NCBI GenBank assembly: GCA_017428385.1
Contig: JAFRQX010000046.1
Coordinates: 231,502-295,501 of the forward strand
From: Clostridia bacterium
Lineage (GTDB): Bacteria > Bacillota > Clostridia > Christensenellales > Aristaeellaceae
Direction of reading: 5' to 3'
Length of the DNA stretch: 64,000 nt
Both the position numbers and the translations under genes were made by a program. How positions within the stretch are numbered: position 1 is the stretch's first letter; each line of letters starts with the position of its first letter. The notes under the pieces were generated by a model. That model did not search any database and was not told the origin of the DNA. It was given only the letters and a program-made list of their open reading frames with translations. Below, in pieces: positions 8,006 to 16,938 of the stretch.

Positions 8006-8923
8006 ATGACTCAGAAAGCACCCGCAATCAATATCAGGAACAACGCACTGAAGGATACAAAGGGCGACAAGATATTCTTTGTGATCAACGCCTGTATCCT
8101 CGGCCTGCTTGCACTGATCATTCTGTATCCCCTTTACTTTATCGTGATTGCCTCCATCTCCGACCCGGACGCGGTGCTGGGCGGACAGGTGGTGCTGGCT
8201 CCCGTGAATATCACCTTTGAAGGCTATGAGAAAGTATTCCAGCGGGGTGATATCTGGAGGGGATACCTCAACACCATTATCTATACCGTGGTGACGGTAG
8301 TTCTTTCGCTGGTGGTGACGATTCCCGCCGGCTGGGGACTGAGCCGTAAAACAACCCCCGGTAAAAAATTCTGGATGATTTACTTCATTATCCCGATGTT
8401 CTTCGGCGGCGGCCTGATCCCGTTCTATAACGTGATGAGCAGCCTGAAGCTGATCAACTCCGCCTGGTCGGTGATCCTTCCGGCAATCCTGAGCGTCTGG
8501 AACCTGTTCATGAGCAAGACGTTCTTTGAATCGTCCATTCCGGAGGGCATGCTGGAAGCAGCACGGATTGACGGCGCCGGAAAATTCCGGACCTTCTTCT
8601 CCATTGTGCTGCCGCTGTCCAAGGCAATCATTGCCGTTATGGCACTGTATTACGCAGTCGGACAGTGGAACAGCTACTTCAACGCCATGATTTTCCTGCA
8701 GGATGAAAACAAGTATCCGCTGCAGCTGGTGTTGAAGGAAATCCTGATTGCAAGTGAGAGCACCGTGGGCGGAAGCGGCGAAACGATTCTGCAGCAGTAC
8801 CGCCTGGCAAACCAGCTGAAGTATGTATCCGTGATCGTCTCCAGCCTGCCGGTGCTGTGCCTGTATCCGTTTGTCCAGAAATACTTTGCACAAGGTGTCA
8901 TGATTGGCTCCCTGAAGGGATAA
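8006..8923 (+). CDS. ABC sugar transporter permease, YtcP/MalG-type
   Basis: 305 residues with six predicted membrane helices and the EAA loop 'LEAARIDGAGKFRTFFSIVLP'. The C-terminus 'QKYFAQGVMIGSLKG' is the usual ending of this permease class. AGGAGGGG at 7991-7998 supports the ATG at 8006. It pairs with the permease at 7026, and the binding lipoprotein follows after 17 bases. Import of fructo-oligosaccharides or sucrose is inferred from the GH32 enzymes downstream. Confidence 0.9.
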   Translation: MTQKAPAINIRNNALKDTKGDKIFFVINACILGLLALIILYPLYFIVIASISDPDAVLGGQVVLAPVNITFEGYEKVFQRGDIWRGYLNTIIYTVVTVVLSLVVTIPAGWGLSRKTTPGKKFWMIYFIIPMFFGGGLIPFYNVMSSLKLINSAWSVILPAILSVWNLFMSKTFFESSIPEGMLEAARIDGAGKFRTFFSIVLPLSKAIIAVMALYYAVGQWNSYFNAMIFLQDENKYPLQLVLKEILIASESTVGGSGETILQQYRLANQLKYVSVIVSSLPVLCLYPFVQKYFAQGVMIGSLKG

Positions 8924-8940
8924 AGAAGGAGGAAAACAAC

Positions 8941-10704
8941 ATGAAAAACCTGAAAAAATGGCTGCTTGTCCTGATGATGATCGTTCTGGCGGTTACACTG
9001 ACTGCCTGCAGCGGCGGAGACAAGAAGGACGCCGCAGCACCGGCAGAAAAGAAGGAAGAAACCGCAGCAGCGCCGGCTGAAGAGAAGAAGGATGATACCG
9101 CTGCGGCACCCGCGACCGGCAACGCACTGACCGATACCTATGGATTCCAGTGGAAGGATCCTTCCGCCCCGATCCTGAATGAGCAGGGCGCAAAGGAGAT
9201 TTCCTTCAAGGTGTATTCCTCCAAAAATGCCAGCGCGAAGGATTACAACGACATGAAGATCATGACTGACCTGTTCGCCCAGACGAACGTGCAGGTCAAC
9301 TGGGAAAATGTATCCGAATCTGTATATTCCCAGCAGAAAAACCTGATCTTCGGCAACAAGGACAACCGTCCGGACGCGATTTACCACGCTGGTATGGGCG
9401 CCGGAGAAATCATCAAATACGCCAAGCGCAAGGTGCTGGTGCCGATCAGCGATTACCTGGAGTATATGCCGAATTTCTCCAAGCTGCTGGAAGAACGGCC
9501 TGACATCAGGAACCAGCTGCTGAACGTGGAAAACGGAAAGATTTATTCTCTCCCCCGCATTGAAGAAATGGGCCTGCTGCAGAGCCCGAACCTGCTGTTT
9601 CTGAATATTGCCTGGACGAAGGAAGCCATCGAAGCCGGCGCAGTCAGCGACCTGACGGCAGACCAGCTGAAGGACGGCCTGGCGCTGAAGAGCAGCCAGA
9701 TGGAAGAAATCCTGACCTATTTCCGGGATCATGACATGAACGGAAACGGCAAGACTGACGATGAGCGGCCCCTGAGCTTCGTTTACAACAACTGGCAGGG
9801 CAACCAGTGCGATCTGTACGGCATGTTCGGCCTGAACGACAACCTGGAGCACCGGGTGATTGTGGACGGCAAAGCCACTTACACGATTCAGGACGACCGC
9901 TTCAAGGAAGCGACGAACTTCATTGCCAAGTGGGTGGACGCGGGCCTGATCGACAAGGTCAGCTTTGAACAGAGCCAGGACAACTTCCTGGCCAACGGCA
10001 AGGGCCTGGAGACCTACGGCGCCTTCTACTGGTGGGAAAGCGAAACGGTGGTTTCCAATCCCGAAAACTATATTGTGTGCAGTCCGCTGATCGGACCGAA
10101 CGGGGATCAGACCATCTGCGTTTCCAACAATCCGGAGGTCAGCACCGGCGAAGTGATCCTGTTCTCCGACTGCAAGTATCCTGAGATCCTGCTTGCCTAT
10201 TTTGACCGGTATTACGATCCCGTGATTTCCGCCCAGATCAACTACGGCCCCATCGGCATCGTCTATGAGGAAGAGCGGGATGAGAAGGGCATGCTGATGC
10301 AGAAGCCGCTGCCGGAAGGCGTGACCACGGACGAGCTGCGGCTGCAGAATGCACCGCTGGGTATCATTTATCTGGGCGAATACGCCTGGAACAATGTGGT
10401 TCATATGGAACCCCGCGCCCAGCTGCGCCTGGAACGCCTGCAGCAGTGCGCCAAGCCCTTCGTACCGGAAAATGTGATTCCGTTCCCGAACCTCCAGTTT
10501 ACCCTGGAAGAACTGAACACGCTGAGCAACTATGAGACGAACCTGAATGACTATATCCGGACCAACCTGATCAGCTGGCTGATGAAGGGCGGCGTGAGCG
10601 ACGATGCCTGGACAGCATTCCAGAACGACCTGAACGGTAAGGTCAACCTGGCCGGCATCCAGAAAGTATACCAGGACGCCTATGACCGCTTTGCCGCGAA
10701 ATAA
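8941..10704 (+). CDS. Extracellular solute-binding lipoprotein for the sugar ABC transporter
   Basis: 587 residues. The signal peptide ends in the lipobox LTAC (Cys23), so it should be anchored to the outer face of the membrane. Residues about 28-60 are a charged Ala/Glu/Lys linker (repeated 'AAAPAEEKK'). The remainder is a large family-1-type binding protein of the LplA/YtcQ kind, with an 'DHDMNGNGKTDDERPLSF' segment resembling the calcium loop seen in this group. Its size suits oligosaccharides. It is co-transcribed with the two permeases. Ligand identity is inferred as fructan fragments. Confidence 0.88.
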   Translation: MKNLKKWLLVLMMIVLAVTLTACSGGDKKDAAAPAEKKEETAAAPAEEKKDDTAAAPATGNALTDTYGFQWKDPSAPILNEQGAKEISFKVYSSKNASAKDYNDMKIMTDLFAQTNVQVNWENVSESVYSQQKNLIFGNKDNRPDAIYHAGMGAGEIIKYAKRKVLVPISDYLEYMPNFSKLLEERPDIRNQLLNVENGKIYSLPRIEEMGLLQSPNLLFLNIAWTKEAIEAGAVSDLTADQLKDGLALKSSQMEEILTYFRDHDMNGNGKTDDERPLSFVYNNWQGNQCDLYGMFGLNDNLEHRVIVDGKATYTIQDDRFKEATNFIAKWVDAGLIDKVSFEQSQDNFLANGKGLETYGAFYWWESETVVSNPENYIVCSPLIGPNGDQTICVSNNPEVSTGEVILFSDCKYPEILLAYFDRYYDPVISAQINYGPIGIVYEEERDEKGMLMQKPLPEGVTTDELRLQNAPLGIIYLGEYAWNNVVHMEPRAQLRLERLQQCAKPFVPENVIPFPNLQFTLEELNTLSNYETNLNDYIRTNLISWLMKGGVSDDAWTAFQNDLNGKVNLAGIQKVYQDAYDRFAAK

Positions 10705-10721
10705 TGAAGGAGGATATTATA

Positions 10722-12551
10722 ATGAGGAACAGGCTGCATATCATTCTTTCCCTGCTGCTGGTTGTGTGCATGCTGGCCGCGGCCGGACCTGCTTTCGCGG
10801 ACGGCGCGCCGACGCTGGACGGGGTGCATGACCAGAGCGTGATGGCCGGAACTGAGTTTGATGCCCTGGCAGGCGTTACCGCAACCGACGGCGCGGGCGG
10901 CGATCTGACGGATATGATCGAGATAGACGCCATGCCGGCTCTGGATTTCAGAAACGGAAAAGCAACCCCTGAAAATCCGGGTGACTATGAACTGACTTAT
11001 ACCGTAACAGACGCGAACGGCGAGACAGCTGAGGATTACGCGACCCTGACGGTTACCAAGAAAACCAGCGAAGAGACGGTTTACAAAACCTTTGATTTCA
11101 GCACTGCCGCTGTGACGGACAACCGCGGCTGGGAAGCAAAGATCAATACCGAGGTTGCCGAAGCCACAGCAGAGCTGAAAGAAGGCGCTTACGTTATTGA
11201 AATCAAGAATCCGGGTGACGGAGACGGCGCCGTGCAGCTGGCCAAGGCGGGATATCCGCTGAAAGCGGCGGACTACAGGATTAAGATCTGGGCGAAATCC
11301 ACCAAGAAGACCTATGCGCATATCCTTGCCCGGAACGAACAGGCGGAGAGCTGGGAAACCTTCGGCGGCGCGTTCAATGTGGAGATCGGTCCGGAGATCG
11401 CTCCGCTGGAGCTGAACTTCACTTCTCCCGGCGAAGGCAGCGCAGAACTGCTGTTCAACCTGGGCAAGATTACCCCGAATCCGGACAACGCGGAAGATAC
11501 CACACCGGAAGATTTCAAAGTGACGATTGATAAGATCGAACTGTATGAGATTTCCGGTGAAGAGACCCAGGTTCCGGTCTACACATCCGAATTTGCTGCC
11601 GGCGAAGGCGTGGCAGTTACAACCAGTGAAGAAGCAACGGGAAGCGTCGGCTTCGCGGACGGCAAAGCGACGGTGACCATCGACACCTATCCCAACGCGG
11701 ACGGCGGCGTATGGAGCGTCAAGGCAGACATCCTGCTGGGCGACACGAAGGTCGAGAAGGGCAAGAAGTACTTCTACAGCTTCAAGATGACGGCGGCCAA
11801 CGGCCAGGGCGGTGAAGCACTGGTGGAAAGCGCGGAAAAAGGATGGGAAAACCGGGCAAACTTCAACGGCATCAGTGCCGGTGCCGGGGAAGAAACTGTC
11901 GTCTCCAGCGTCTTCACCGCGGAAGCGGATGTGGATGATCCCGTGATCCGCCTGCAGATTGGCAATCCTCCGGAAGGCGTGACGTCCAACAGCATTGTGA
12001 TCAGCGACGTCGTCTTCGGCAATGTGGAAGGAGACAAGGAAACCCACAAGACGATTGACGCGTTCATGCCCTTCGGATCGAATACGGCCAATGCGGAAAA
12101 CACAGCCTGCCCGTGGGCAACCTTCAACGGAACGGATGAAGACAACGAGCGCGGCGTCGGCACCATCTGGGCGCAGGACGGCAGCTTCTTCTACCGGATT
12201 GACAACGGTGGCACCGTCGACTGGCACAACAAGCTGATCTGCGGTATCGGCGGCAATCCCCTGACGCTGGCTTCCGACAGCTACTATACCGTGGAAATCA
12301 CCGCGAGAGCGACGCAGCCGGTATCCTGCGGCGTGTTCCTGAACCCGATGGGAGGCTGGGATCCCCGCTTCTCTGAAGGCATGGACCTGACGACGGAATT
12401 CCAGACCTTCCGTTTCTCCACAAAGGATACGTTTGTGGTGGACATGGATTTCGAACTGCTGTTCCAGTTCGGCTCGGAAGCCCTGTCCAAGATGGGTGAG
12501 GTCACGATAGAGTTCCAGAATATGACAATTTACCAGATGACCGTCCAGTAA
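10722..12551 (+). CDS. Secreted multi-domain carbohydrate-binding protein
   Basis: 609 residues. The start is ATG at 10722 with AAGGAGG ten bases upstream; an ATG at 10704 overlaps the previous stop but precedes that ribosome site. A signal peptide (1-26) is followed by an Ig-like domain (about 28-112: 'GVHDQSVMAGTEFD ... PGDYELTYTVTDANG', like DUF5011/HYR folds). Then come about three beta-sandwich modules resembling CBM4/CBM9 galactose-binding-like domains, each with 'YRIKIWAKS', 'YFYSFKMTA' or 'YYTVEITARA' strands. No catalytic motif was found. It probably captures the polymer (fructan) for the neighbouring GH32 lipoprotein. How it stays attached to the cell is not visible. Confidence 0.75.
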   Translation: MRNRLHIILSLLLVVCMLAAAGPAFADGAPTLDGVHDQSVMAGTEFDALAGVTATDGAGGDLTDMIEIDAMPALDFRNGKATPENPGDYELTYTVTDANGETAEDYATLTVTKKTSEETVYKTFDFSTAAVTDNRGWEAKINTEVAEATAELKEGAYVIEIKNPGDGDGAVQLAKAGYPLKAADYRIKIWAKSTKKTYAHILARNEQAESWETFGGAFNVEIGPEIAPLELNFTSPGEGSAELLFNLGKITPNPDNAEDTTPEDFKVTIDKIELYEISGEETQVPVYTSEFAAGEGVAVTTSEEATGSVGFADGKATVTIDTYPNADGGVWSVKADILLGDTKVEKGKKYFYSFKMTAANGQGGEALVESAEKGWENRANFNGISAGAGEETVVSSVFTAEADVDDPVIRLQIGNPPEGVTSNSIVISDVVFGNVEGDKETHKTIDAFMPFGSNTANAENTACPWATFNGTDEDNERGVGTIWAQDGSFFYRIDNGGTVDWHNKLICGIGGNPLTLASDSYYTVEITARATQPVSCGVFLNPMGGWDPRFSEGMDLTTEFQTFRFSTKDTFVVDMDFELLFQFGSEALSKMGEVTIEFQNMTIYQMTVQ

Positions 12552-12566
12552 ACAGCAGACGAGACG

Positions 12567-12596
12567 CAGGGGGGATGGATCAGTTCATCCTCCCTG
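12567..12596 (+). other. Intercistronic hairpin
   Basis: CAGGGGGGATG can pair with CATCCTCCCTG in the gap between the carbohydrate-binding protein and the GH32 lipoprotein. There is no T-run, so it is more likely an mRNA-stabilising or processing hairpin than a terminator. Confidence 0.45.
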
Positions 12597-12618
12597 TCCT
12601 TCTGTCAGGAGGTTAATG

Positions 12619-14199
12619 ATGAACAAGAAAAGACTGGCCCTTCTCCTGGCCCTTCTCCTGGCCTGCGCGATGATGCTGGCCGGATGCCAGAATAGCGGGA
12701 ACACACAGAACACCGTGTCAGAGGCTCCTGCGGCAGCTGCCCCGGCAGCTTCGGAAAGCGCGGAACCGTTTGCCGCTGTTGAGAATGATAAGGATTTTTC
12801 CGCACTGCGGACACCGGGAAGCCAGGAGGAAGCCTATGAGTACAGAACCTTTTTCAGGCCGGCCGTTGACGGCATCAACCAACCCTATGTGGGCGATACG
12901 ATGCCTTATTATGAGGACGGTACCTGGTATATCTATTACCTGAAAGAGGGCGGCGATTCCTACAACCACTCTATTTACCTGGCGACAACAAAGGACTTCG
13001 TGACCTATACTGAATACGACAATCCCATCCTGGAGAGCAGCCGCAGCGGCGGGCAGGACGGATGGGCAGGCACGGGTTCTGTTGTAAAAGTAAAGGATAC
13101 CTATTATTTCTTCTACACCGGCCATGCTTCTTCCGATATCTATGAGTATATGGAAAAAATCATGGTAGCGAAGGGAACTGCTCCGGATCAGTTTGAGAAG
13201 GTGGAAGGCTGGGAAATCACACCGCCGGCCGAACTGGGACAGAAACGGGATTTCCGGGATCCGCAGGCGTATTACGACGCGGAAAACGACGTGATCCATA
13301 TGACTGTGACCGCTGCACAGGACGGTAAGGCCAGGATCCTCAAATATACCCTGAGCGGAGACCTGCAGAAGGCTGATTACGACGGGATCATTTTTACAAA
13401 CACAGCGAAGGAAAACTTCTGGAACCTGGAATGCAGCGACACTTTCCGGATCGGGGACAGGTATTACCTGACGTATTCCGCCCAGGACGATACCCTCTGG
13501 TACGCAATGTCAGATACTCCGTATGGCCCCTACGGGGAAGCAAAACGGCTGGACGGCAAGCTTTTCTATGCTGCAAAGCATGTGGAAAACCAGGACGGTT
13601 CCTATATGGTCGGCTGGGCGCGCCGGAGCGAATCCCCCTCCTCCACCTCGGAGGTTTCCGGCTGGGCCGGTAATCTGGCAGTACAGCAGCTGGCGCAGAA
13701 AGAAAACGGCGAGCTGGCGCTGATTCCGGTAAAAGCGGTTGAGGCCCAGTTTGACAAACGGCGGGAGCTGCTGATTGAACAGGATCAGATTGAAATCCGC
13801 GCAGGATCCCGTTACAGTTATACGGATGCTTTTACCGCCTATGAGAGTTTCATGCTGAAGGGAAAAGTGACGTATACGGGGAAAGGAAGCTTCGGGCTGG
13901 CTTTTGACTATAACGGACAGGATGAAAAAACAAAGATTATCTGCCTGAATCCGAAAGAACAGAAGCTGCAGCTGATATTCAATGAGGGCGGTACCCTGAT
14001 TACTGAAACAGCCGCGGCGCTGGAAGCCGGAAAGGAATACAGCTTTACTTATATCCAGGAAGGTTCCGCCGGAATCTTCTGGCTGGGAGACGAGGCATCC
14101 CTGACCGTGCGGCTGTACGGCGTCAGCGGGAAGCCTATCCGCCTGTTCACGGAGAGCAATACGGTCACATGGACTGACCTGAGAGAGTATACGAGGTAA
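12619..14199 (+). CDS. GH32-like lipoprotein (cell-surface fructan hydrolase)
   Basis: 526 residues with lipobox LAGC (Cys23). Two adjacent ATGs exist; the one at 12619 lies six bases from AGGAGG. The five-bladed propeller signatures are present: 'VGDTMPYYEDGTWYIYY' at the place of the nucleophile strand, 'FRDPQAYYD' (RDP motif) and 'LECSDTFRIGDRYYL' (EC motif with the acid/base glutamate). The canonical WMNDPNG is replaced, so it is a divergent GH32 (or GH32/GH68/GH43-clan) member. The C-terminal part is a GH32-type beta-sandwich. It probably works outside the cell on fructan before import. Exo or endo action cannot be told from the sequence. Confidence 0.78.
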   Translation: MNKKRLALLLALLLACAMMLAGCQNSGNTQNTVSEAPAAAAPAASESAEPFAAVENDKDFSALRTPGSQEEAYEYRTFFRPAVDGINQPYVGDTMPYYEDGTWYIYYLKEGGDSYNHSIYLATTKDFVTYTEYDNPILESSRSGGQDGWAGTGSVVKVKDTYYFFYTGHASSDIYEYMEKIMVAKGTAPDQFEKVEGWEITPPAELGQKRDFRDPQAYYDAENDVIHMTVTAAQDGKARILKYTLSGDLQKADYDGIIFTNTAKENFWNLECSDTFRIGDRYYLTYSAQDDTLWYAMSDTPYGPYGEAKRLDGKLFYAAKHVENQDGSYMVGWARRSESPSSTSEVSGWAGNLAVQQLAQKENGELALIPVKAVEAQFDKRRELLIEQDQIEIRAGSRYSYTDAFTAYESFMLKGKVTYTGKGSFGLAFDYNGQDEKTKIICLNPKEQKLQLIFNEGGTLITETAAALEAGKEYSFTYIQEGSAGIFWLGDEASLTVRLYGVSGKPIRLFTESNTVTWTDLREYTR

Positions 14200-14203
14200 A
14201 ACG

Positions 14204-15697
14204 ATGAAGAAAACGGTAAACCACAGCCTGCTGTTTGCCAGGGCGTATGAGCAGGCTGAAGGCGGAAAAATCCCGCGGGAAAGCCGTCCGGTTTTCCACC
14301 TGACGCCTTTGACCGGATGGATGAACGATCCCAACGGTTTCTGCTATTACCACGGCCAGTATCACCTGTTCTACCAGTACAATCCGTATGATACGGAATG
14401 GGATGCCATGCACTGGGGACATGCAGTCAGCCATGACCTGCTTCACTGGACCTATCTGCCTGCCGCACTGGCTCCGGACGCTCCGTATGATTCCTTCGGA
14501 TGCTTTTCGGGCAGCGCGACGGAATTGCCGGACGGCAGGCACCTGCTGATGTATACCGGCGTGAGGCAGGAGGGCGGGGATAAGTCCAGGGAGTTCCAGA
14601 CCCAGTGCATTGCAGTCGGCGACGGGACAGATTACCAAAAGTATGAAAAGAACCCGGTTCTCGACAGCAATGCACTTCCGGAAGGCCTGAGTCCCTACGA
14701 TTTCAGGGATCCGAAGATCTGGCGGACAGAGAACGGAGCATACCGCTGTGTGGTGGGAGCCCGCCGGGAGGACAAACGGGGTGTTCTGCTCCAGTATGAA
14801 AGCCGGGACGGATTTGAATGGCGGCACATCGGGGTGCTGGCAGAGAATGACGGACGGTTCGGCCTCATGTGGGAATGCCCTGATTTCTTCCCGCTGGACG
14901 GAAAACATGTACTGTTTGTCAGTCCGCAGGATATGCTTCCTGAAGACTTTGAATACCATAACGGAAACGGTACCGTCTGCCTCACAGGGCGAATGGACGG
15001 AGACCGGTTCGTCGAGGAGAATAACCAGGCGATCGATTACGGGATTGACTTTTACGCTCCGCAGACCATTCTGACTCCTGACGGAAGGCGTGTGATGATC
15101 GGCTGGATGCAAAACTGGGACACCTGCAAAACAACCGGTTATGAAGAACGGCCCTGGTTTGGCCAGATGAGCCTGCCGCGGGAACTGTTCTTCAGGAATG
15201 GCCGTCTTTACCAGCAGCCGGTCCGGGAATTGGCGCAGTACAGAAGCGGGAAAGTGGAGTATCGGGATGTCCTTTTGGACGGAGAAAAGAGCCTGGAAGG
15301 AATCGAAGGGCGGGTTGTTGAACTGGATATCCATCTGCGATGCGCTGATCCGGATACCCCCTACCAGAAGTTCATCATGAAGTTTGCCCAGAATGAGAAA
15401 TACCATTCAGTTCTCAGCTACCGGCCTTATGAGTCATGGCTGCAGATTGACCGCAAATTCTCAGGATCCAGGCGAGCATATATCCATCAGCGCCGATGCC
15501 TGGTATCCGATCAGCGGGGTGAAATCCGGCTGCATGTGATTCTGGACCGCTTCAGTATGGAGGTTTTTATCAATGACGGGGAACAGGTGATGACCGCCAC
15601 CATCCTCACAGGGTCCGATGCACGGAAGATCTCGTTTGAAGCCGATGGCCAAGTGATGATGGATGTCACAAAATACTCGCTGATTGAAAAGGAATGA
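14204..15697 (+). CDS. GH32 beta-fructosidase (sucrose-6-phosphate hydrolase/invertase type)
   Basis: 497 residues without a signal peptide, so cytoplasmic. It has all three GH32 catalytic motifs: WMNDPNG (39-45, nucleophile Asp42), FRDP (167-170) and WECPDFF (223-229, acid/base Glu224). A C-terminal beta-sandwich follows. It starts four bases after the lipoprotein stop and overlaps or abuts the fructokinase, which points to tight coupling. It should release fructose from imported sucrose or fructo-oligosaccharides. It could be named scrB or sacA, but there is no PTS gene here, so a non-phosphorylated substrate is more likely. Confidence 0.92.
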   Translation: MKKTVNHSLLFARAYEQAEGGKIPRESRPVFHLTPLTGWMNDPNGFCYYHGQYHLFYQYNPYDTEWDAMHWGHAVSHDLLHWTYLPAALAPDAPYDSFGCFSGSATELPDGRHLLMYTGVRQEGGDKSREFQTQCIAVGDGTDYQKYEKNPVLDSNALPEGLSPYDFRDPKIWRTENGAYRCVVGARREDKRGVLLQYESRDGFEWRHIGVLAENDGRFGLMWECPDFFPLDGKHVLFVSPQDMLPEDFEYHNGNGTVCLTGRMDGDRFVEENNQAIDYGIDFYAPQTILTPDGRRVMIGWMQNWDTCKTTGYEERPWFGQMSLPRELFFRNGRLYQQPVRELAQYRSGKVEYRDVLLDGEKSLEGIEGRVVELDIHLRCADPDTPYQKFIMKFAQNEKYHSVLSYRPYESWLQIDRKFSGSRRAYIHQRRCLVSDQRGEIRLHVILDRFSMEVFINDGEQVMTATILTGSDARKISFEADGQVMMDVTKYSLIEKE

Positions 15698-15702
15698 CAC
15701 GG

Positions 15703-16665
15703 ATGAAACATTATGACGTGGTTGCGCTCGGTGAACTGCTGATCGATTTTGCCCCACATTCCGTCAATGAGGCAGGCTACCCGGTCCTGTCCGCCAACCC
15801 GGGCGGAGCGCCGGGCAATTTCCTGGCAGCGCTGACAAAGTACGGCTGCAGGACTGCCATGATCGGAAAAGTCGGCGATGACGCCTTCGGGAAAGCGCTG
15901 GTGAAAACACTGGAGGATGCCGGGATAGATGCCCGGGGGATCCGGATTGACCCGAACGTTTTTACAACGCTGGCCTTTGTTTCCCTGGACGCGTCCGGGA
16001 ACCGGGATTTCAGCTTCGCTCGTAAACCGGGCGCCGATACCTGTCTGACCCCGGAAGAAGTGGATGAAGAGCTCATCGCGGACGCGAAAGTTTTCCACTT
16101 CGGCACGCTCTCTCTGACGGATGAGCCTGCCGCCGGGGCTACCCGACATGCCATTGAACTGGCAAAGCGCCACGGTGCGCTGATCAGCCTGGATCCCAAT
16201 CTGCGCAAGCCACTGTGGAAGCGGGAGGAGGATGCCAGGGAAGCGATTGAGTGGAGCCTGCATCAGGCGGATATTGTCAAGATCAGTGATGAGGAGATTG
16301 ACTGGCTGTGGGGCTTTTCCCCGGAAGAAGGCGCTGAAAAGCTGCTGCGGGAATACGGCGTCTCACTGGTGTATGCCACACTGGGACCCAAGGGCTGCTA
16401 TGCTGCAAATGGCACGAACCGCGTGACAGTGCAAAGTCCGTCCGGTATTCATGTTGTCGACACAACCGGCGCCGGCGATATATTCGGCGGCAGCGCAATG
16501 AGTCAGTTTATCAGGTGCAAAAAAACGCCGGCAGATCTGACAGAAACAGAACTCCGCCGGATTGTCAGTTTTGCCTGTACCGCTGCAAGCCTTTCAACGC
16601 AGACGCACGGTGGAATCGCAAGCGTTCCGGAGTATTCGGATGTTACCCGGAAAATGGAAGAGTGA
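15703..16665 (+). CDS. PfkB-family fructokinase
   Basis: 320 residues. It contains the PfkB signatures: the N-terminal glycine-rich region 'NPGGAPGNFLAALTKYG' and the C-terminal 'DTTGAGDIFGGSAMS' with the catalytic aspartate. An upstream ATG at 15694 overlaps the preceding stop (ATGA), but AAAGGA at 15688-15693 is better spaced for 15703. It completes the pathway by phosphorylating fructose to fructose-6-phosphate. It is the last gene of the operon and is followed by a terminator. Confidence 0.9.
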   Translation: MKHYDVVALGELLIDFAPHSVNEAGYPVLSANPGGAPGNFLAALTKYGCRTAMIGKVGDDAFGKALVKTLEDAGIDARGIRIDPNVFTTLAFVSLDASGNRDFSFARKPGADTCLTPEEVDEELIADAKVFHFGTLSLTDEPAAGATRHAIELAKRHGALISLDPNLRKPLWKREEDAREAIEWSLHQADIVKISDEEIDWLWGFSPEEGAEKLLREYGVSLVYATLGPKGCYAANGTNRVTVQSPSGIHVVDTTGAGDIFGGSAMSQFIRCKKTPADLTETELRRIVSFACTAASLSTQTHGGIASVPEYSDVTRKMEE

Positions 16666-16741
16666 CCGCTTCTGAGGTGCGGGATGACAATGGATGTCTC
16701 TCACAGTAAGGAAAAAGTACTGAAATGAACGATATATGCTT

Positions 16742-16768
16742 TCCCGGGAATTCATCCCGGGATTTTTT
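16742..16768 (+). terminator. Terminator of the fructan operon
   Basis: TCCCGGG pairs with CCCGGGA around AATTCAT, followed by T6. Confidence 0.8.
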
Positions 16769-16885
16769 AATTCGAGAAGGGCGGTTGCCTTTCCGTATAG
16801 AGTGCCGATAAAAGAAGGACGGTTCATTGTTTCCGGAATGAGCACTTTGCCCGGGAAAAAGGACGCAGCAAAGTTGTCCGGAATA

Positions 16886-16926
16886 CAAAAAAAAACCGGG
16901 CACCTTGAAGAACAAGGATACCCGGG
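16886..16926 (-). terminator. Terminator of guaA
   Basis: CCGGGCACCTTG pairs with CAAGGATACCCGG (one bulge); the plus-strand A9 at 16887-16895 supplies the T-run on the minus strand. Confidence 0.8.
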
Positions 16927-16938
16927 AAGATTATGCGC

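Noticed and set aside
8674..12227. Long open frames antisense to the binding lipoprotein (8674-10404) and the carbohydrate-binding protein (10680-12227)
   Set aside because: Shadow frames; no ribosome sites or family motifs, and the sense genes are convincing.
16769..16885. Possible small gene between the fructan operon terminator and the guaA terminator
   Set aside because: Short open frames exist but none has a ribosome site or any recognisable product; nothing else was seen in this gap.
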